Of a stretch of 64,000 nucleotides of DNA, positions 1 to 11,951 are shown piece after piece. The notes below the pieces were generated by a model, which was not told where the DNA came from, made no database searches, and saw only the letters and a list, made by a program, of their open reading frames with translations. The stretch comes from Desulfogranum japonicum DSM 18378 (GTDB lineage Bacteria > Desulfobacterota > Desulfobulbia > Desulfobulbales > Desulfobulbaceae). The position numbers and the translations under genes were made by a program. The DNA lies in assembly GCF_000429945.1 (NCBI RefSeq), contig NZ_AUCV01000025.1, positions 25,908 to 89,907 on the forward strand, given 5' to 3'. Position 1 is the first letter of the stretch. The number at the start of each line of letters is the position of its first letter.

Positions 1-3000
1 CTTGGTGCACTCCCGCTCATGACAAAAGATGGTGTCTTCGTTGTTAATGGTACCGAGCGAGTTGTGGTCAATCAGTTACAGCGTTCTCCTGGACTGTTCT
101 TCACCCATGATAACGGGAAATCCCACTCTTCCGGCAAGCGTTTGTATTCTGCTCGAATAATTCCTGTCCGAGGCTCTTGGCTGGATTTTGAATTTGATGT
201 GAAAGACGTCCTTTATGTTCGCATTGACCGACGCAGAAAACTTCCCGTCACAGTGCTTCTTAAAGCCCTCGGTTATAGTGACCAGGAATTGTTGGGTGAA
301 TTTTATCACGAGCAGACAATTCAGGTTGGGGACCACTCTTTTTCCGTAGATTATGATCCTGTAATTTTTACCGGTCAGCGACTGCAGAACGATCTCATTG
401 ATCCTAATTCAGGTGATGTTTTAGGGAAAAAGGGACGTAAAATATCCAAAGCCCTTGCCCGTCGTATCAGTGATAGCGGCATCACTTCATTGCCAATTCA
501 GGTTGAGGATATTCTCGGACGCTACTTTTCTGAAGATGTTATCAGTCCGGTTACTGGAGAGATTGTAGGTTTCTGCAATGAACCTGTAACCGAAGCTTTC
601 CTCGAGTCTTTACTTGAAGAGCAGATTACCTCATTTAAAGTACTGTTTATCGACGGCGTTCACGTTACCGAATCTTTTCGTAAAACGCTCTCTCTAGACA
701 AAGTACGCGATAAAGAAGAGGCGTTGATAGAGATATACCGTCGACTGCGACCATCCAGTCCTCCAACTGCCGAAATTGCACAAAACTTTTTTGATAATCT
801 GTTTTTCAATCCTGCAAGCTATGATCTATCAGAAGTCGGGCGCTATAAGATTAATACCAAGTTGAATGTCGATACTCCAATTGAAGTTCGAACACTGACC
901 AAGGAAGACATTCTTAAAGGTGTAAAACATCTCGTTCATATCAAAGATGAGTTAAAAGACGGCGACGATATTGATCACCTTGGAAATCGACGTGTACGAA
1001 CTGTCGGTGAATTGTGCGAAAATCAGTATCGTATGGGGCTTGTTCGTATGGAGAGAGCTATCAAAGAGCGAATGACTCTCCAAGAAATAGAAACTCTGAT
1101 GCCCCATGACCTGGTTAATCCAAAACCTGTGACTTCAGCCATTAAGGAATTCTTCGGTACTTCCCAATTATCTCAATTCATGGACCAGACCAATCCGTTG
1201 TCGGAAGTCACTCATAAAAGAAGGTTGTCCGCATTGGGACCGGGTGGTTTGTCTCGTGAACGTGCCGGTTTTGAAGTACGTGACGTTCATCCTACCCATT
1301 ATGGTAGAATATGTCCTGTAGAGACACCTGAGGGACCAAACATCGGGTTGATCGTTTCTTTGGCTACCTACGCTACTGTCAATCCGTTCGGTTTCATTGA
1401 AACCCCTTATCGGTATGTTCAGGAACGCAGAGTTTCAGATGATTACAAGTATCTATCTGCTATTCAGGAAGAGGAATTTACCATTGCGCCTGCCAAAGTT
1501 AACCTTGAAGGTAATTTCATTGCCGACGATTATCTCATCGCTCGGCAGGAAAATGAAGTTTCAATGGTAGCTGCTGATGATATCAATATGATGGATGTAG
1601 CTCCTAACCAATTGGTTTCCGTTGCTGCTTCTCTTATTCCCTTTCTGGAAAACGATGACGCCAACCGTGCGCTCATGGGATCTAACATGCAGCGGCAGGC
1701 TGTTCCCCTTTTGAGTACCCGGTCTCCTTTGGTGGGAACAGGTATTGAAAAATACGTTGCACAAGACTCAGGGGCATGTCTTCTTGCAGGTGGTGACGGT
1801 GTGGTTGAAGAGGTTGATGCCTGCCGTATCGTAGTTCGTTATGATGAACCAGGAGTTGATGGATTTGATACAGGTGTTGGTGTATACAGGCTGTCCAAAT
1901 ATAAAAAATCAAATCAGAACACTTGTTTTAACCAGAAACCATTGGTCTTGCCTGGGGAGAGAGTAACCAAAGGCTACGTTCTTGCAGATGGTCCTTCCTG
2001 TGAGCTTGGCGAATTAGCGCTTGGTAAAAATGTTACCATCGCCTTCATGCCTTGGCGCGGATATAATTTCGAAGACTCGATACTTGTTAATGAACGGCTT
2101 CTCAAAGAAGATACCTTTACTTCCGTTCATATTGAGATTTTTGAAACCATGGCTCGAGACACCAAGCTTGGAAAAGAAGAGATCACAAGGGACATCCCAA
2201 ATGTCGGAGAAGAGGGGTTGCGTAATCTTGATGACTCGGGAATTGTCCGCATTGGGGCTGAAGTCGGCCCTGGAGATATGCTTGTCGGCAAGGTAACTCC
2301 GAAAGGTGAAAGTATGTTGTCACCTGAGGAAAAACTGCTTCGTGCTATCTTTGGTGAAAAAGCAGGTGATGTAAAAGATTCCTCTCTTCGTGTCCCTCCT
2401 GGCGTTGAAGGGGTTGTTATTGATGCAAAAGTGTTTTCCAGGAAAGGTGTCGACAAAGACGAACGTACTCTCATGATCGAGGAGATTGAGATTGAAAGAC
2501 TCAATCGCGACATGGAAGATGAACTGAAAAGTCTGAAAAAGGGTGTTCGTAAGGCCCTTGGTGATCTTCTCGATGGCAGGACTGCAAAAAGCGATGTTCT
2601 TGACAAGCAGGGGAATGTTATCCTGAAACTCGGCAAGCAGTTGACATCTGGGATTATTGAACAAGTAGAATTTAACAGGCTGTCCAGTCTGGATTTCTCC
2701 GAAAAAGCCAAATATCTTGGAGAAATGGAGGCTATATTTAATCGCTATTCAAGCCAGGCTAACATTGTACGAGCCAGGTACGAAGGGATTGTTGAACGGA
2801 TGGAAAAAGGCGATGACCTGCCTCCTGGTGTAGTAAAGATGGTTAAAGTTTATGTTGCAACGAAACGTAAGCTTGCGGTTGGTGATAAAATGGCTGGACG
2901 ACATGGTAATAAAGGTGTTGTTTCCCGTCTCTTGCCTGAAGAGGATATGCCGTTTTTCGCTGATGGCACAACTGTAGATATCGTTCTTAATCCTCTAGGT

Positions 3001-3708
3001 GTACCCTCGCGTATGAATGTCGGTCAGGTACTTGAATGTCATCTCGGTTTTGCTGCTAAAAGGCTTGGTGAGAAATTATCCCTTCTTGCTCGTCGCAAAG
3101 AACTCGAACTTGTAAAAGAGCAGATGCAGCGTATTTATAGCGAAGATGAGCGACGTCGTATCATGGAAAATCTCACTGATGACGAACTCCTGGATTTTGC
3201 ACGTAAAGCGAAATACGGCTTGCATGTTGCGACACCGGTGTTTGATGGTGCTTCTGAATCAGAAATACGGCAAATGCTTGTCGAGGCCGGCGTTGACGAG
3301 GTCGGGCAATCAACATTACATGATGGGTTAACAGGTGAGGCCTTTGATAACCAGGTTACCGTTGGGGTCATGTATATGCTGAAACTCCACCATTTGGTAG
3401 ACAATAAAATCCATGCTCGTTCAACAGGACCGTATTCTCTAGTAACACAGCAGCCGCTCGGAGGTAAGGCCCAGTTTGGCGGACAGCGGCTTGGTGAGAT
3501 GGAAGTGTGGGCTATGGAAGCATATGGTGCAGCCTACACGCTGAAAGAATTCCTTACCGTTAAATCCGACGATGTGGAGGGACGAACAACCATGTATGAG
3601 AAAATTGTTAAAGGAAACAACTTCTTGGAAACTGGTCTTCCTGAATCCTTTCACGTTCTCGTCAAAGAGCTCAAAGGGCTCTGCCTTGATGTGGAACTGC
3701 AGGAATAG
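1..3708 (+). CDS. rpoB: RNA polymerase beta subunit, 5'-truncated by window edge
   Basis: Beta subunit of RNA polymerase, forming one side of the active-site cleft and the rifampicin pocket. The frame is open from base 1 (LGALPL precedes the ATG at 19), so the true start lies outside the window; against E. coli RpoB roughly 120 residues are missing. The rifampicin region at about 1150-1260 keeps wild-type residues ([24 protein letters not shown]), so no target-site resistance is apparent. The conserved [16 protein letters not shown] block lies near 2870 and the C-terminal [12 protein letters not shown] clamp block near 3480. It ends 69 bases before rpoC, the usual co-transcribed pair. Confidence 0.98.
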   Translation, partial: LGALPLMTKDGVFVVNGTERVVVNQLQRSPGLFFTHDNGKSHSSGKRLYSARIIPVRGSWLDFEFDVKDVLYVRIDRRRKLPVTVLLKALGYSDQELLGEFYHEQTIQVGDHSFSVDYDPVIFTGQRLQNDLIDPNSGDVLGKKGRKISKALARRISDSGITSLPIQVEDILGRYFSEDVISPVTGEIVGFCNEPVTEAFLESLLEEQITSFKVLFIDGVHVTESFRKTLSLDKVRDKEEALIEIYRRLRPSSPPTAEIAQNFFDNLFFNPASYDLSEVGRYKINTKLNVDTPIEVRTLTKEDILKGVKHLVHIKDELKDGDDIDHLGNRRVRTVGELCENQYRMGLVRMERAIKERMTLQEIETLMPHDLVNPKPVTSAIKEFFGTSQLSQFMDQTNPLSEVTHKRRLSALGPGGLSRERAGFEVRDVHPTHYGRICPVETPEGPNIGLIVSLATYATVNPFGFIETPYRYVQERRVSDDYKYLSAIQEEEFTIAPAKVNLEGNFIADDYLIARQENEVSMVAADDINMMDVAPNQLVSVAASLIPFLENDDANRALMGSNMQRQAVPLLSTRSPLVGTGIEKYVAQDSGACLLAGGDGVVEEVDACRIVVRYDEPGVDGFDTGVGVYRLSKYKKSNQNTCFNQKPLVLPGERVTKGYVLADGPSCELGELALGKNVTIAFMPWRGYNFEDSILVNERLLKEDTFTSVHIEIFETMARDTKLGKEEITRDIPNVGEEGLRNLDDSGIVRIGAEVGPGDMLVGKVTPKGESMLSPEEKLLRAIFGEKAGDVKDSSLRVPPGVEGVVIDAKVFSRKGVDKDERTLMIEEIEIERLNRDMEDELKSLKKGVRKALGDLLDGRTAKSDVLDKQGNVILKLGKQLTSGIIEQVEFNRLSSLDFSEKAKYLGEMEAIFNRYSSQANIVRARYEGIVERMEKGDDLPPGVVKMVKVYVATKRKLAVGDKMAGRHGNKGVVSRLLPEEDMPFFADGTTVDIVLNPLGVPSRMNVGQVLECHLGFAAKRLGEKLSLLARRKELELVKEQMQRIYSEDERRRIMENLTDDELLDFARKAKYGLHVATPVFDGASESEIRQMLVEAGVDEVGQSTLHDGLTGEAFDNQVTVGVMYMLKLHHLVDNKIHARSTGPYSLVTQQPLGGKAQFGGQRLGEMEVWAMEAYGAAYTLKEFLTVKSDDVEGRTTMYEKIVKGNNFLETGLPESFHVLVKELKGLCLDVELQE

Positions 3709-3777
3709 CGCCCCTGGCGTATATAACTCTGGTAAACAACTGCAGACGGATTTAATAGACAATATATAGGTGATTTC

Positions 3778-6700
3778 GTGGAAGAACTGTTCAATTTCTT
3801 TGCTAAACCAAAAGGGCCAGTCAGTTTTAATAAAGTAAAAATTTCTCTGGCGTCCCCTGAAAAAATCAGAGAATGGTCCCACGGTGAGGTTAAAAAGCCG
3901 GAAACCATCAATTACCGTACCTTCAAGCCTGAACGTGATGGCCTCTTTTGCGCTAAAATTTTTGGGCCTGTGAAGGATTACGAGTGTAATTGCGGTAAAT
4001 ATAAACGCATGAAACACAGAGGTGTTGTCTGTGAGAAATGCGGTGTTGAAGTTATCCAGTCTAAGGTTCGCCGGGAGAGACTTGGTCACATTGAACTTGC
4101 AGCGCCAGTTGCTCATATATGGTTTCTCAAGAGTCTTCCTTCTAAAATAGGCGCGATTCTTGACATGACTCTGAAGCAGCTGGAGCGTATTCTCTATTTT
4201 GAATCCTATGCTGTTGTAACTTCAGAGGTAGAAGATTTACCTGTCGGCTCTTTGCTCAATGAAGAACAGTATCGGAGTGCCCTGGATCTGTATCCCGGGC
4301 AATTTCGAGTTGGTATTGGCGCCGAAGCAATTCGTGAAATGCTCATGGATCTTGACCTCAAAGAGCTGTCCGAGACATTGCGCGAAGAGATGAAGACCAC
4401 GGGTTCCGCTACAAAACGTGCCAAATACGGTAAGAGATTGACCGTCGTTGAAGCGTTCAGGGATTCCGGCAACAAGCCTGAGTGGATGATTTTGGAGGTT
4501 ATTCCGGTCCTTCCACCAGATTTACGTCCTCTCGTTCCCCTTGAAGGTGGCAGGTTCGCCACATCAGATCTCAATGATCTTTACCGGCGTGTAATCAATC
4601 GTAATAACCGACTTAAACGCCTGCTCGAACTTGATGCGCCCGACATCATTATTCGCAACGAGAAACGGATGCTACAAGAGGCCGTCGACGTTCTGTTTGA
4701 CAACGGCCGCAGAGGCCGCACCATTACAGGACCAAACAAGCGACCATTGAAGTCTCTTTCAGACATGCTCAAAGGGAAGCAGGGGCGGTTCCGTCAGAAT
4801 CTTCTTGGTAAGCGTGTCGACTACTCCGGTCGTTCGGTTATCGTTGTCGGTCCCCATTTGCGTCTGCATCAATGCGGCTTGCCTAAAAAGATGGCACTGG
4901 AACTATTTAAGCCTTTTATATACAATCGCCTTGAACGTAAAGGATATGTGACAACCATTAAAAGTGCCCGGAAAATGGTTGAAAAAGGTGCCAAGGAAGT
5001 CTGGGACGTTCTTGATGACATTGTACGTGAATATCCTGTTATTCTCAACAGGGCACCGACTCTTCATCGCCTCGGTATGCAGGCTTTCGAAGTTGTTTTG
5101 ATAGAAGGAAAGGCTATTCAATTGCATCCGCTTGTCTGTGCAGCATTTAATGCTGACTTTGACGGTGACCAGATGGCAGTGCACGTGCCATTATCCGTCG
5201 AGGCACAGGTTGAGGCGCGAGTGTTGATGATGTCCACCAACAACATCCTCAGTCCTGCCAATGGTGGCCCGATTATTATTCCTAGTCAGGATATTGTCCT
5301 TGGGCTGTATTACATGACCAGAGAACGCCTTGGCGTTGCAGGAGAAGGCGGGCGATTCGGTAGTCCCGCTGAGGTCCGTATAGCATATGATCACGGTGCT
5401 GTGCATTTGCAGGCTAGGATTCACGCACGAATTAAAGGCAAAATGGTAACGACCACTGTCGGTCGTGTCATTGTTGGTGAACTTCTGCCTGACAGCGTAC
5501 CTTTTTCCCTGGTCAACAAAGAGCTTGCCAAAAAGGAACTCGCATTTCTCATTGACTACACCTATCGTCATGCCGGCACCAAGGATACTGTAATTCTTGC
5601 AGATCGTCTGAAGGATCTCGGCTATGAAAATGCAACCTTGGCCGGGATATCCATATGCATCAACGATATGAAAATTCCGGTGCGTAAAGAAGAGTTTGTT
5701 GAGGATGCGGAGAAGGAAGCTGCCGAAGTTGATCAGCAATACAGTGACGGTTTGATCACTGATGGTGAGAAATACAACAAAATCATCGATATCTGGTCCA
5801 AAGCCACGGATAAAATCACCAAAGAGATGATGGATGAGATGGCTGTTGAGTTCACCCCTGATAAAAATGGACAAATCGAGGAAATCAAAAGTTTCAATGC
5901 TGTTTATATAATGGCTGATTCCGGCGCTCGAGGCTCTAAAGATCAGATTCGACAGCTGGCAGGTATGCGAGGCTTGATGGCCAAACCATCAGGTGAGATT
6001 ATTGAGACCCCAATTAAAGCCAATTTTCGTGAGGGACTTAACGTCCTTGAGTATTTTATTTCGACCCATGGTGCGCGTAAAGGACTCGCTGATACAGCTT
6101 TGAAGACTGCCAACTCCGGATATCTAACCCGAAGATTGGTCGACGTTGCTCAGGATGCCACGATTGTTCAGAAAGACTGTGGAACAATGCGTGGTGTCAA
6201 GGCTGAACCACTTATTGAGGGTGGTGAGGTTATCGTTCGAATCGGTGAGCGTATATTAGGTCGTGTTGCTCTGGAGGATGTTGTTGATCCCCACTCTGGA
6301 GAGGTCCTTGTCGAAATGGATGAGGAGATCACCGAGGATAAAGTCGAAGCCATTGAAGCAGCAGGTATCGATCGAGTAATGATTCGTTCCGTACTCACCT
6401 GCGAAGCAAAACGCGGTGTTTGTGCTATGTGTTATGGTCGCGATCTAGGACGCGGGCATATGGTAAATATTGGTGAGGCGGTGGGGATTATAGCTGCCCA
6501 GTCAATTGGTGAGCCCGGTACCCAGCTGACCATGCGTACTTTCCATATCGGTGGTACTGCAAGCCGGTCTGTTGAGCAGGCCGAAGTACGATCTCAACGT
6601 GGTGGAACCATCCAAAGCAAGAATCTGCATTCAGTTCGCAATAGGGATGGATTTCTAGTAGTTATGAACAGAAATGCAGAAATTACTGTGCTAGACGATC

Positions 6701-7845
6701 AAGGTGTGGACAGGGAGCGTTTCCCTGTACCATATGGTGCAGTGCTCAGGATTGAAGATGGTGCATCTGTGGAACCTGGCAGTGTTCTGGCTGACTGGGA
6801 TGCCTTTTCAATACCTATCGTGGCCGAAGTCGGTGGTAAGGTTAAATATGGTGACGTTGTCGAAGGTGATTCTATGCAGGAACGCGTGGATCAGATCACA
6901 GGAAAAGCCAGTAAGGTGATAACAACCGTGACCTCGACCAAGCAGATGAATCCCCGTATATCCATTAAAGATGAACGCGGAAGAACGTTGAAATTACAGG
7001 AGAGTGAATTGGCGGCTCGTTACCCACTTCCTGTAGGTTCTATTATCACTGTTGATGAGCATGATATAATTACTCCTGGTACTGTTATAGCTAAAATTCC
7101 ACGAGAGACAACTAAAACCAAGGATATTACCGGTGGTTTGCCGAGGGTTGCCGAACTGTTTGAGGTACGTAAACCAAAAGAGCAGGCAGTTATCAGTGAA
7201 ATAGACGGCCTGGTGAGTTTTGGCAAGGATCTCAAAGGGAAGAGGCGGGTTATTGTTACCCCTGAGACAGGCGAACCCATGGAATATCTTGTTCCCAAAG
7301 CGAAACATATCACTGTACATGAAGGTGATCACGTTCAGGCAGGCGAGCGGTTAATGGAAGGTTCGGTCCTGCCTAACGACATCCTGAAGGTACTTGGTGC
7401 TGAGGAATTGGCAAGGTTTTTAGTGAACGAGATTCAAGAAGTTTATCGTCTGCAAGGCGTTAAGATCAATGACAAGCACATTGAAACCATAGTAAGGCAG
7501 ATGCTTAAACGAGTTCGCATTACAGACCCTGGAGATTCTGTCTTTATGCTTGACCAACAGGTCGAGTGGTGGAAATTCCAGGAGGAGAATGAACGGCTTA
7601 TTGCTCAAGGCGATTTGCAGCCGGCCAGTGCAGAACCGTTATTGTTAGGTGTTACAAAGGCGTCTTTGTCTACGGATTCCTTTATATCTGCCGCATCTTT
7701 CCAGGAAACCACCAAAGTCTTAACCAATGCCGCAATGGCTGGTAAGATTGACGATCTGTCCGGTTTGAAAGAGAATGTCATCATGGGTCGTTTGATTTCT
7801 GCCGGTACCGGTCTTGCGAGATACAGAATCGCCAAGGAAAATTGA
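3778..7845 (+). CDS. rpoC: RNA polymerase beta' subunit
   Basis: Largest RNA polymerase subunit (1355 aa), carrying the catalytic magnesium site. It starts at GTG, with AGGTGA about 6 bases upstream. The N-terminal zinc finger ([19 protein letters not shown]) is at residues about 70-90. The catalytic loop [12 protein letters not shown] is encoded near 5148-5185, and the second zinc site (C...[11 protein letters not shown]) near 6175-6435. Length is ordinary for a proteobacterial-type beta'. It follows rpoB directly and is separated from rpsL by 110 bases containing a candidate promoter. No anomalies seen. Confidence 0.98.
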   Translation: MEELFNFFAKPKGPVSFNKVKISLASPEKIREWSHGEVKKPETINYRTFKPERDGLFCAKIFGPVKDYECNCGKYKRMKHRGVVCEKCGVEVIQSKVRRERLGHIELAAPVAHIWFLKSLPSKIGAILDMTLKQLERILYFESYAVVTSEVEDLPVGSLLNEEQYRSALDLYPGQFRVGIGAEAIREMLMDLDLKELSETLREEMKTTGSATKRAKYGKRLTVVEAFRDSGNKPEWMILEVIPVLPPDLRPLVPLEGGRFATSDLNDLYRRVINRNNRLKRLLELDAPDIIIRNEKRMLQEAVDVLFDNGRRGRTITGPNKRPLKSLSDMLKGKQGRFRQNLLGKRVDYSGRSVIVVGPHLRLHQCGLPKKMALELFKPFIYNRLERKGYVTTIKSARKMVEKGAKEVWDVLDDIVREYPVILNRAPTLHRLGMQAFEVVLIEGKAIQLHPLVCAAFNADFDGDQMAVHVPLSVEAQVEARVLMMSTNNILSPANGGPIIIPSQDIVLGLYYMTRERLGVAGEGGRFGSPAEVRIAYDHGAVHLQARIHARIKGKMVTTTVGRVIVGELLPDSVPFSLVNKELAKKELAFLIDYTYRHAGTKDTVILADRLKDLGYENATLAGISICINDMKIPVRKEEFVEDAEKEAAEVDQQYSDGLITDGEKYNKIIDIWSKATDKITKEMMDEMAVEFTPDKNGQIEEIKSFNAVYIMADSGARGSKDQIRQLAGMRGLMAKPSGEIIETPIKANFREGLNVLEYFISTHGARKGLADTALKTANSGYLTRRLVDVAQDATIVQKDCGTMRGVKAEPLIEGGEVIVRIGERILGRVALEDVVDPHSGEVLVEMDEEITEDKVEAIEAAGIDRVMIRSVLTCEAKRGVCAMCYGRDLGRGHMVNIGEAVGIIAAQSIGEPGTQLTMRTFHIGGTASRSVEQAEVRSQRGGTIQSKNLHSVRNRDGFLVVMNRNAEITVLDDQGVDRERFPVPYGAVLRIEDGASVEPGSVLADWDAFSIPIVAEVGGKVKYGDVVEGDSMQERVDQITGKASKVITTVTSTKQMNPRISIKDERGRTLKLQESELAARYPLPVGSIITVDEHDIITPGTVIAKIPRETTKTKDITGGLPRVAELFEVRKPKEQAVISEIDGLVSFGKDLKGKRRVIVTPETGEPMEYLVPKAKHITVHEGDHVQAGERLMEGSVLPNDILKVLGAEELARFLVNEIQEVYRLQGVKINDKHIETIVRQMLKRVRITDPGDSVFMLDQQVEWWKFQEENERLIAQGDLQPASAEPLLLGVTKASLSTDSFISAASFQETTKVLTNAAMAGKIDDLSGLKENVIMGRLISAGTGLARYRIAKEN

Positions 7846-7857
7846 TTGAAATTTAAC

Positions 7858-7886
7858 TTGACCTTTCAACGTATATAGTTTAAATA
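7858..7886 (+). promoter_or_regulatory. candidate sigma-70 promoter for rpsL-rpsG
   Basis: TTGACC (7858-7863) is followed after 17 bases by TAAATA (7881-7886), or after 16 bases by TTAAAT. It lies just after the rpoC stop and 70 bases before rpsL, where a str-operon promoter is expected. The -35 is good and the -10 weak. The same TTGAC(A/C)-17-TAAATA arrangement appears before fusA. Confidence 0.4.
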
Positions 7887-7955
7887 TCCAACCTTTCGTG
7901 CTCATTTTCTGTTACACAGATGCATGATCGACTATTTTGTAAAGGAGTGGTTTGA

Positions 7956-8327
7956 ATGCCCACAATTAATCAGCTCGTCCGTAATAGACGAAAAAAAATT
8001 AGTAAGCGGTCAAATACCCCTGCACTGCAAAACTGTCCTCAAAAACGGGGAGTTTGTGTGCGTGTATACACCACGACGCCTAAAAAACCTAACTCAGCTC
8101 TTCGTAAGGTTGCGAGGGTGAGGCTCACAAACGGGATCGAGGTGACTTCTTATATACCTGGTATTGGCCATAATCTCCAAGAGCACTCCGTTGTGTTGAT
8201 TCGGGGTGGTCGTGTAAAGGATCTTCCTGGTGTTCGTTATCACATCGTTCGTGGTACTCTGGATACGCTGGGAGTTAATGATCGTCGTCAAGGTCGATCC
8301 AAATATGGAGCGAAACGGCCTAAGTAA
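7956..8327 (+). CDS. rpsL: 30S ribosomal protein S12
   Basis: S12 sits at the decoding centre of the 30S subunit and helps monitor codon-anticodon pairing. The 123-aa length is typical. The streptomycin-determining loop is wild type ([18 protein letters not shown]), as is the second loop ([13 protein letters not shown]). Start ATG is preceded by AAAGGAG. First gene of the str-type cluster, 30 bases before rpsG. An overlapping ORF in another frame starting at 7924 is a shadow. Confidence 0.98.
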   Translation: MPTINQLVRNRRKKISKRSNTPALQNCPQKRGVCVRVYTTTPKKPNSALRKVARVRLTNGIEVTSYIPGIGHNLQEHSVVLIRGGRVKDLPGVRYHIVRGTLDTLGVNDRRQGRSKYGAKRPK

Positions 8328-8357
8328 TTCGCTGTTTATTGCGCCGTAGGGAATATT

Positions 8358-8831
8358 ATGCCAAGAAAGAAATTATTAGATAAACGTCCGGTAAGTCCAG
8401 ATCCTCGATACAATTCAGTGTTGGTGTCCAAGTTCACCAATGGTCTGATGGAGAGCGGGAAGAAGAATACTGCAAGAAATATCTTCTATGGTGCTATGGA
8501 TATCATAGAACAGAAGATGGCAGACCAAGAACCGCTGTCTGTATTTGAAGAAGCTATGGAAAACGTTCGACCTCGTATTGAGGTTAAGAGTCGTCGTGTT
8601 GGTGGCGCGACGTATCAGGTGCCTGTTGAGGTTCGCCCTGAACGTAGGAATGCGTTGGCGATCCGTTGGCTTATAGGGTTTGCGAAAAACAGATCCGGCC
8701 AATCCATGGCTGATAAATTGGCTGCCGAGTTGCTTGACGCGTTCAATAGTCGTGGTGCATCTGTGAAAAAGAAAGATGATACCCATAAAATGGCTGAAGC
8801 GAACAAGGCGTTTGCTCACTATCGATGGTAG
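8358..8831 (+). CDS. rpsG: 30S ribosomal protein S7
   Basis: S7 nucleates assembly of the 16S rRNA 3' major domain and lines the E site. 157 aa, normal length, with the characteristic N-terminus ([20 protein letters not shown]) and the [12 protein letters not shown] hairpin at residues about 80-92. It follows rpsL in the usual order. A 121-base gap with a candidate promoter separates it from fusA, so fusA may be partly uncoupled from rpsL-rpsG. Confidence 0.98.
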   Translation: MPRKKLLDKRPVSPDPRYNSVLVSKFTNGLMESGKKNTARNIFYGAMDIIEQKMADQEPLSVFEEAMENVRPRIEVKSRRVGGATYQVPVEVRPERRNALAIRWLIGFAKNRSGQSMADKLAAELLDAFNSRGASVKKKDDTHKMAEANKAFAHYRW

Positions 8832-8868
8832 TGTCGAATAAAAAATGCAACTTGCAAGCGAAAAAGTG

Positions 8869-8897
8869 TTGACACTGCTTTGTAAATGATGTAAATA
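8869..8897 (+). promoter_or_regulatory. candidate sigma-70 promoter for fusA
   Basis: A perfect TTGACA -35 (8869-8874) is followed after 17 bases by TAAATA (8892-8897), which lacks the final T of the -10 consensus. It lies in the rpsG-fusA gap about 65 bases before the fusA start. Immediately downstream is the 14-mer GAGCAGCATTTTTT, repeated after fusA. Confidence 0.5.
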
Positions 8898-8961
8898 GAG
8901 CAGCATTTTTTTGTTTGGATTTTAAATCTAAAAATGAGATCATTGAGAATAGGTGAACATT

Positions 8962-11040
8962 GTGGCTGGTGCGGATGCGTTATCCAACGTGCGCAATATT
9001 GGTATTATGGCGCATATAGATGCGGGGAAAACCACTACAACTGAACGGATTCTCTTTTATACTGGAAAATCTCATAAGATCGGAGAAGTCCATGACGGAA
9101 ATGCTGTCATGGATTGGATGGAGCAAGAGCAGGAGCGTGGTATTACCATTACTTCTGCTGCTACGACCTGTCTGTGGAAAGACTTTGTTATTAATATAAT
9201 AGATACTCCAGGGCATGTGGACTTTACCGTAGAGGTGGAGCGTAGCCTGAGAGTGTTGGATGGGGTCGTAGCGGTTTTTTGTGCCGTTGGTGGTGTTGAG
9301 CCACAGTCGGAAACGGTGTGGCGGCAAGCCGATCGGTATAAGATTCCACGAATTGCTTTTGTGAATAAGATGGATCGTATTGGGGCTTCGTTTGATCGAT
9401 GTCTCACTCAGATGCGAGAGCGTTTAGGGGCTGATCCTGTAGCTGTTATGCTGCCCGTCGGGAGCGAAGACACCTTTCGTGGTGTCATTGACTTGATTGA
9501 GTACAAGTTCCTGACTTTTGATGAAGACTCTTTGGGTATGGAAATTACTGAAGAGCCAATTCCTGATGAATTAGAAGGCGAATCATCGGCCGCCAAGATG
9601 ATACTCCTCGAGAAGTTGGCCGACTTCGATGAGGGGATCATGGAAAAATATTTAGATGAACAAGAGATCACTCCCGGTGAGTTGCGAGCTGCTTTAAGGA
9701 AAGCGTCGCTTGATCGGCAAATAGTCCCTGTGCTGTGTGGATCAGCTTTTAAAAATAAAGGGGTACAGCCGTTAATTGACGCCATTGCTTGGTATCTCCC
9801 ATCACCCGTAGATGTACCCCCTGTTGAGGGAAAGGATAAGGACGGTGCGCCGCTTATCCGGAAACCTGTGAGGAGTGAACAGTTCTGTGGTTTGGTTTTT
9901 AAACTGCAGTCTGATCCGTTTGTTGGCAGCCTGGCATTTATTCGGGTCTATGCCGGCTCTTTTAAGGTTGGGCAGAAAATGTTCAACCCTGTAAAGAGAA
10001 AATCGGAAAAAATCTCAAAATTATTAAAGCTTCACGCCAATAAGCGTGAGGAAGTTACAGAGCTATGTGCCGGAGATATCGGTGCTGTAGTCGGGTTGAA
10101 ATTCACCACTACAGGTGACACTCTCTGTTCCAGTGGAGATTTTATCGTTCTGGAAGAGATGATCTTTCCCGAGCCTGTTATAGGGATTGCTATTGAACCT
10201 AAATCCAAGGCTGATGAAGCTAAATTGGCTGAAAGTCTCGATAAGGTTATGAAAGAGGATCCCAGTTTCAAGGTGTCTATTAATGAAGATACCGGGCAGA
10301 CAATTATATCAGGAATGGGAGAGTTACACCTGGAGATTATCGTTGATCGGTTGATACGGGAGTTTAAAGTGTCAGCTAATATCGGTAAGCCGCAGGTAGC
10401 CTATCGTGAGACGGTTACCAGTGTTGGTCTTGGTGAAGGCAGGTTTGAAACTCTTACTACTGGCAAAGAGCAGTATGGTCATGTGGAAATTGAACTTCGC
10501 CCAGCCGAGCCTGGCAGTGGAAAAAGTTTTCATTCTGCAGTTGATACGAAGACAATTCCGGCTCAATATATTGAAGCCATTAAAAAGGGTGTGCTTGACA
10601 GTCTAGATTCAGGGCCGCTTATCGGCTACCCCGTTATAGATGTTGAAGCCCATCTGGTTGGTGGATCGTATGATGAAGAACGTTCCACTGAAATGGCCTT
10701 CGGAGTCGCTGCAACCATGGCATGCCGTAAAGCTGCGATGGATGGAGAACCTCGCTTACTGGAACCGTTGATGCAGTTGGAGGTTATAACGCCTGAGGAA
10801 TATCTTGGGGATGTTATAAATGATCTCAACAGAAAGCGTGCACATGTAGCAGGGGTAGAAGCGGATAATAATAGGCAAGTTGTTAAAGCTAGGGTTGCAC
10901 TATCAGAGATGTTTGGGTATTCGACGGATTTGAGGTCTGCTACCCAGGGTAGAGCTACTTTTAGTATGCAATTTGCACAATTTACAGAGGTTCCAGCAAA
11001 GAGAGCTGAAGAAATCATACGCAAGATTCGCGGTGTATAG
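8962..11040 (+). CDS. fusA: translation elongation factor G
   Basis: EF-G, the GTPase that drives ribosomal translocation. The G domain shows [14 protein letters not shown] (G1), [12 protein letters not shown] (G3) and NKMD (G4); domains II-V follow, with [10 protein letters not shown] near the C-terminus. I chose GTG at 8962 because AGGTGA (8951-8956) is correctly spaced and the resulting N-terminus ([16 protein letters not shown]) matches the family; an in-frame GTG at 8953 is the alternative and overlaps that Shine-Dalgarno. Length is 692 aa. The usual downstream partner tuf is present only as a decayed remnant. Confidence 0.97.
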   Translation: MAGADALSNVRNIGIMAHIDAGKTTTTERILFYTGKSHKIGEVHDGNAVMDWMEQEQERGITITSAATTCLWKDFVINIIDTPGHVDFTVEVERSLRVLDGVVAVFCAVGGVEPQSETVWRQADRYKIPRIAFVNKMDRIGASFDRCLTQMRERLGADPVAVMLPVGSEDTFRGVIDLIEYKFLTFDEDSLGMEITEEPIPDELEGESSAAKMILLEKLADFDEGIMEKYLDEQEITPGELRAALRKASLDRQIVPVLCGSAFKNKGVQPLIDAIAWYLPSPVDVPPVEGKDKDGAPLIRKPVRSEQFCGLVFKLQSDPFVGSLAFIRVYAGSFKVGQKMFNPVKRKSEKISKLLKLHANKREEVTELCAGDIGAVVGLKFTTTGDTLCSSGDFIVLEEMIFPEPVIGIAIEPKSKADEAKLAESLDKVMKEDPSFKVSINEDTGQTIISGMGELHLEIIVDRLIREFKVSANIGKPQVAYRETVTSVGLGEGRFETLTTGKEQYGHVEIELRPAEPGSGKSFHSAVDTKTIPAQYIEAIKKGVLDSLDSGPLIGYPVIDVEAHLVGGSYDEERSTEMAFGVAATMACRKAAMDGEPRLLEPLMQLEVITPEEYLGDVINDLNRKRAHVAGVEADNNRQVVKARVALSEMFGYSTDLRSATQGRATFSMQFAQFTEVPAKRAEEIIRKIRGV

Positions 11041-11094
11041 TTTGTTTTGAGTCTCGCAAGGTTAAATGAGCAGCATTTTTTCTCTCTGGATCTG

Positions 11095-11547
11095 TAATGG
11101 TATTATCCTCTCCATTCCAGGGCTATCTTTATTAGTAGCTGTGAGGACAGAGGTCCGTATTTGAAACGGTGTGTACTGGCTATGCATTATTACAGTAACA
11201 CATTGCTTTCGTAATTGAAGATGTATCAGCGGTAGTAATTGTCGGTGGAAACACGACACTATAGAATTGGAACCGCATATTAAAATAAGGCCGAGGCATA
11301 CATCCTGACAAAGGAGTGTGGTGGGCCGCATAATCCATATACATGGATAGCGTCCCTCGATTTTACTTCAGGACCACCGACGTAACGGGCGTTTTCACGC
11401 TTTGTAATAGCGTGGAACTGTTATGCCTGGTGATAAGTGCACATCACTGGTGAATGATCGCCCCCCTTTTTACTGCGCATTTTGCCAGCAGGTTAGGAAG
11501 GTGGACGTACCGTCGGTGCTGGTGTGATCAGCGAAATTATCGAATAA
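11095..11547 (+). pseudogene. decayed tuf (EF-Tu) remnant
   Basis: This is the 3' half of an EF-Tu gene broken by several frameshifts and missing its 5' half. In order: 11109-11153 resembles the SISGRGTVVTGRVERG coding stretch; 11205-11250 resembles FRKLLDEGQAGDNVG; from 11290 one frame reads AEAYILTKECGGPH (EF-Tu AEVYILTKEEGGRH); from 11361 another reads FYFRTTDVTGVFT; from 11423 MPGD; and 11497-11547 reads [16 protein letters not shown] then TAA, the exact EF-Tu C-terminus. The pieces are in EF-Tu order with roughly correct spacing but in different frames, with in-frame stops such as TAG at 11494. It sits where tuf belongs, between fusA and rpsJ. Confidence 0.93.
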
Positions 11548-11557
11548 GAGGAGTACT

Positions 11558-11872
11558 ATGATTCCTGCTGATAAGATCCGTATTAGGTTGAAGGGATACG
11601 ATCATAAACTGCTTGACCTTTCAACGCGAGAAATAGTTGAAACTGCAAGAAGAACAGGCGCGACTATTGCCGGCCCGATTCCTCTGCCTACAAGTACCAA
11701 TAAATATACAGTACTTCGTTCACCGCATGTGGATAAAAAATCCAGAGAGCAGTTCGAAATGAGAACCCACCGTCGGTTGCTTGACATACTTGAGCCGACT
11801 CAACAGACGATTGACGCGCTGATGAAGCTGGAACTCTCAGCAGGTGTGGACGTAGAGATCAAACTCCCGTAA
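11558..11872 (+). CDS. rpsJ: 30S ribosomal protein S10
   Basis: S10 is a 30S head protein and, as NusE, a partner of NusB/NusG in antitermination. 104 aa, with typical [13 protein letters not shown] and the conserved [18 protein letters not shown] loop. AGAGGAG precedes the ATG. It opens the S10 operon but sits only 10 bases after the tuf remnant stop, so it probably inherits tuf/fusA-derived transcription; I see no convincing dedicated promoter. Confidence 0.98.
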   Translation: MIPADKIRIRLKGYDHKLLDLSTREIVETARRTGATIAGPIPLPTSTNKYTVLRSPHVDKKSREQFEMRTHRRLLDILEPTQQTIDALMKLELSAGVDVEIKLP

Positions 11873-11951
11873 GAAATCTTGGTGTTTCATTGGGGTTGGT
11901 CGAAAAAAGATTATTAGATCCACTAGTGATTATTTGAATACGGGTAGAACA

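Noticed and set aside
1150..1260. Possible rifampicin-resistance substitution in rpoB
   Set aside because: The Q, D, H, R and S residues at the known positions are all wild type.
2127..2711. 194-aa ORF on the minus strand
   Set aside because: Lies entirely within rpoB and reads as its low-complexity antisense shadow, with no family resemblance.
5191..5874. 227-aa ORF on the minus strand
   Set aside because: Antisense shadow of rpoC, with no recognisable domain or ribosome binding site.
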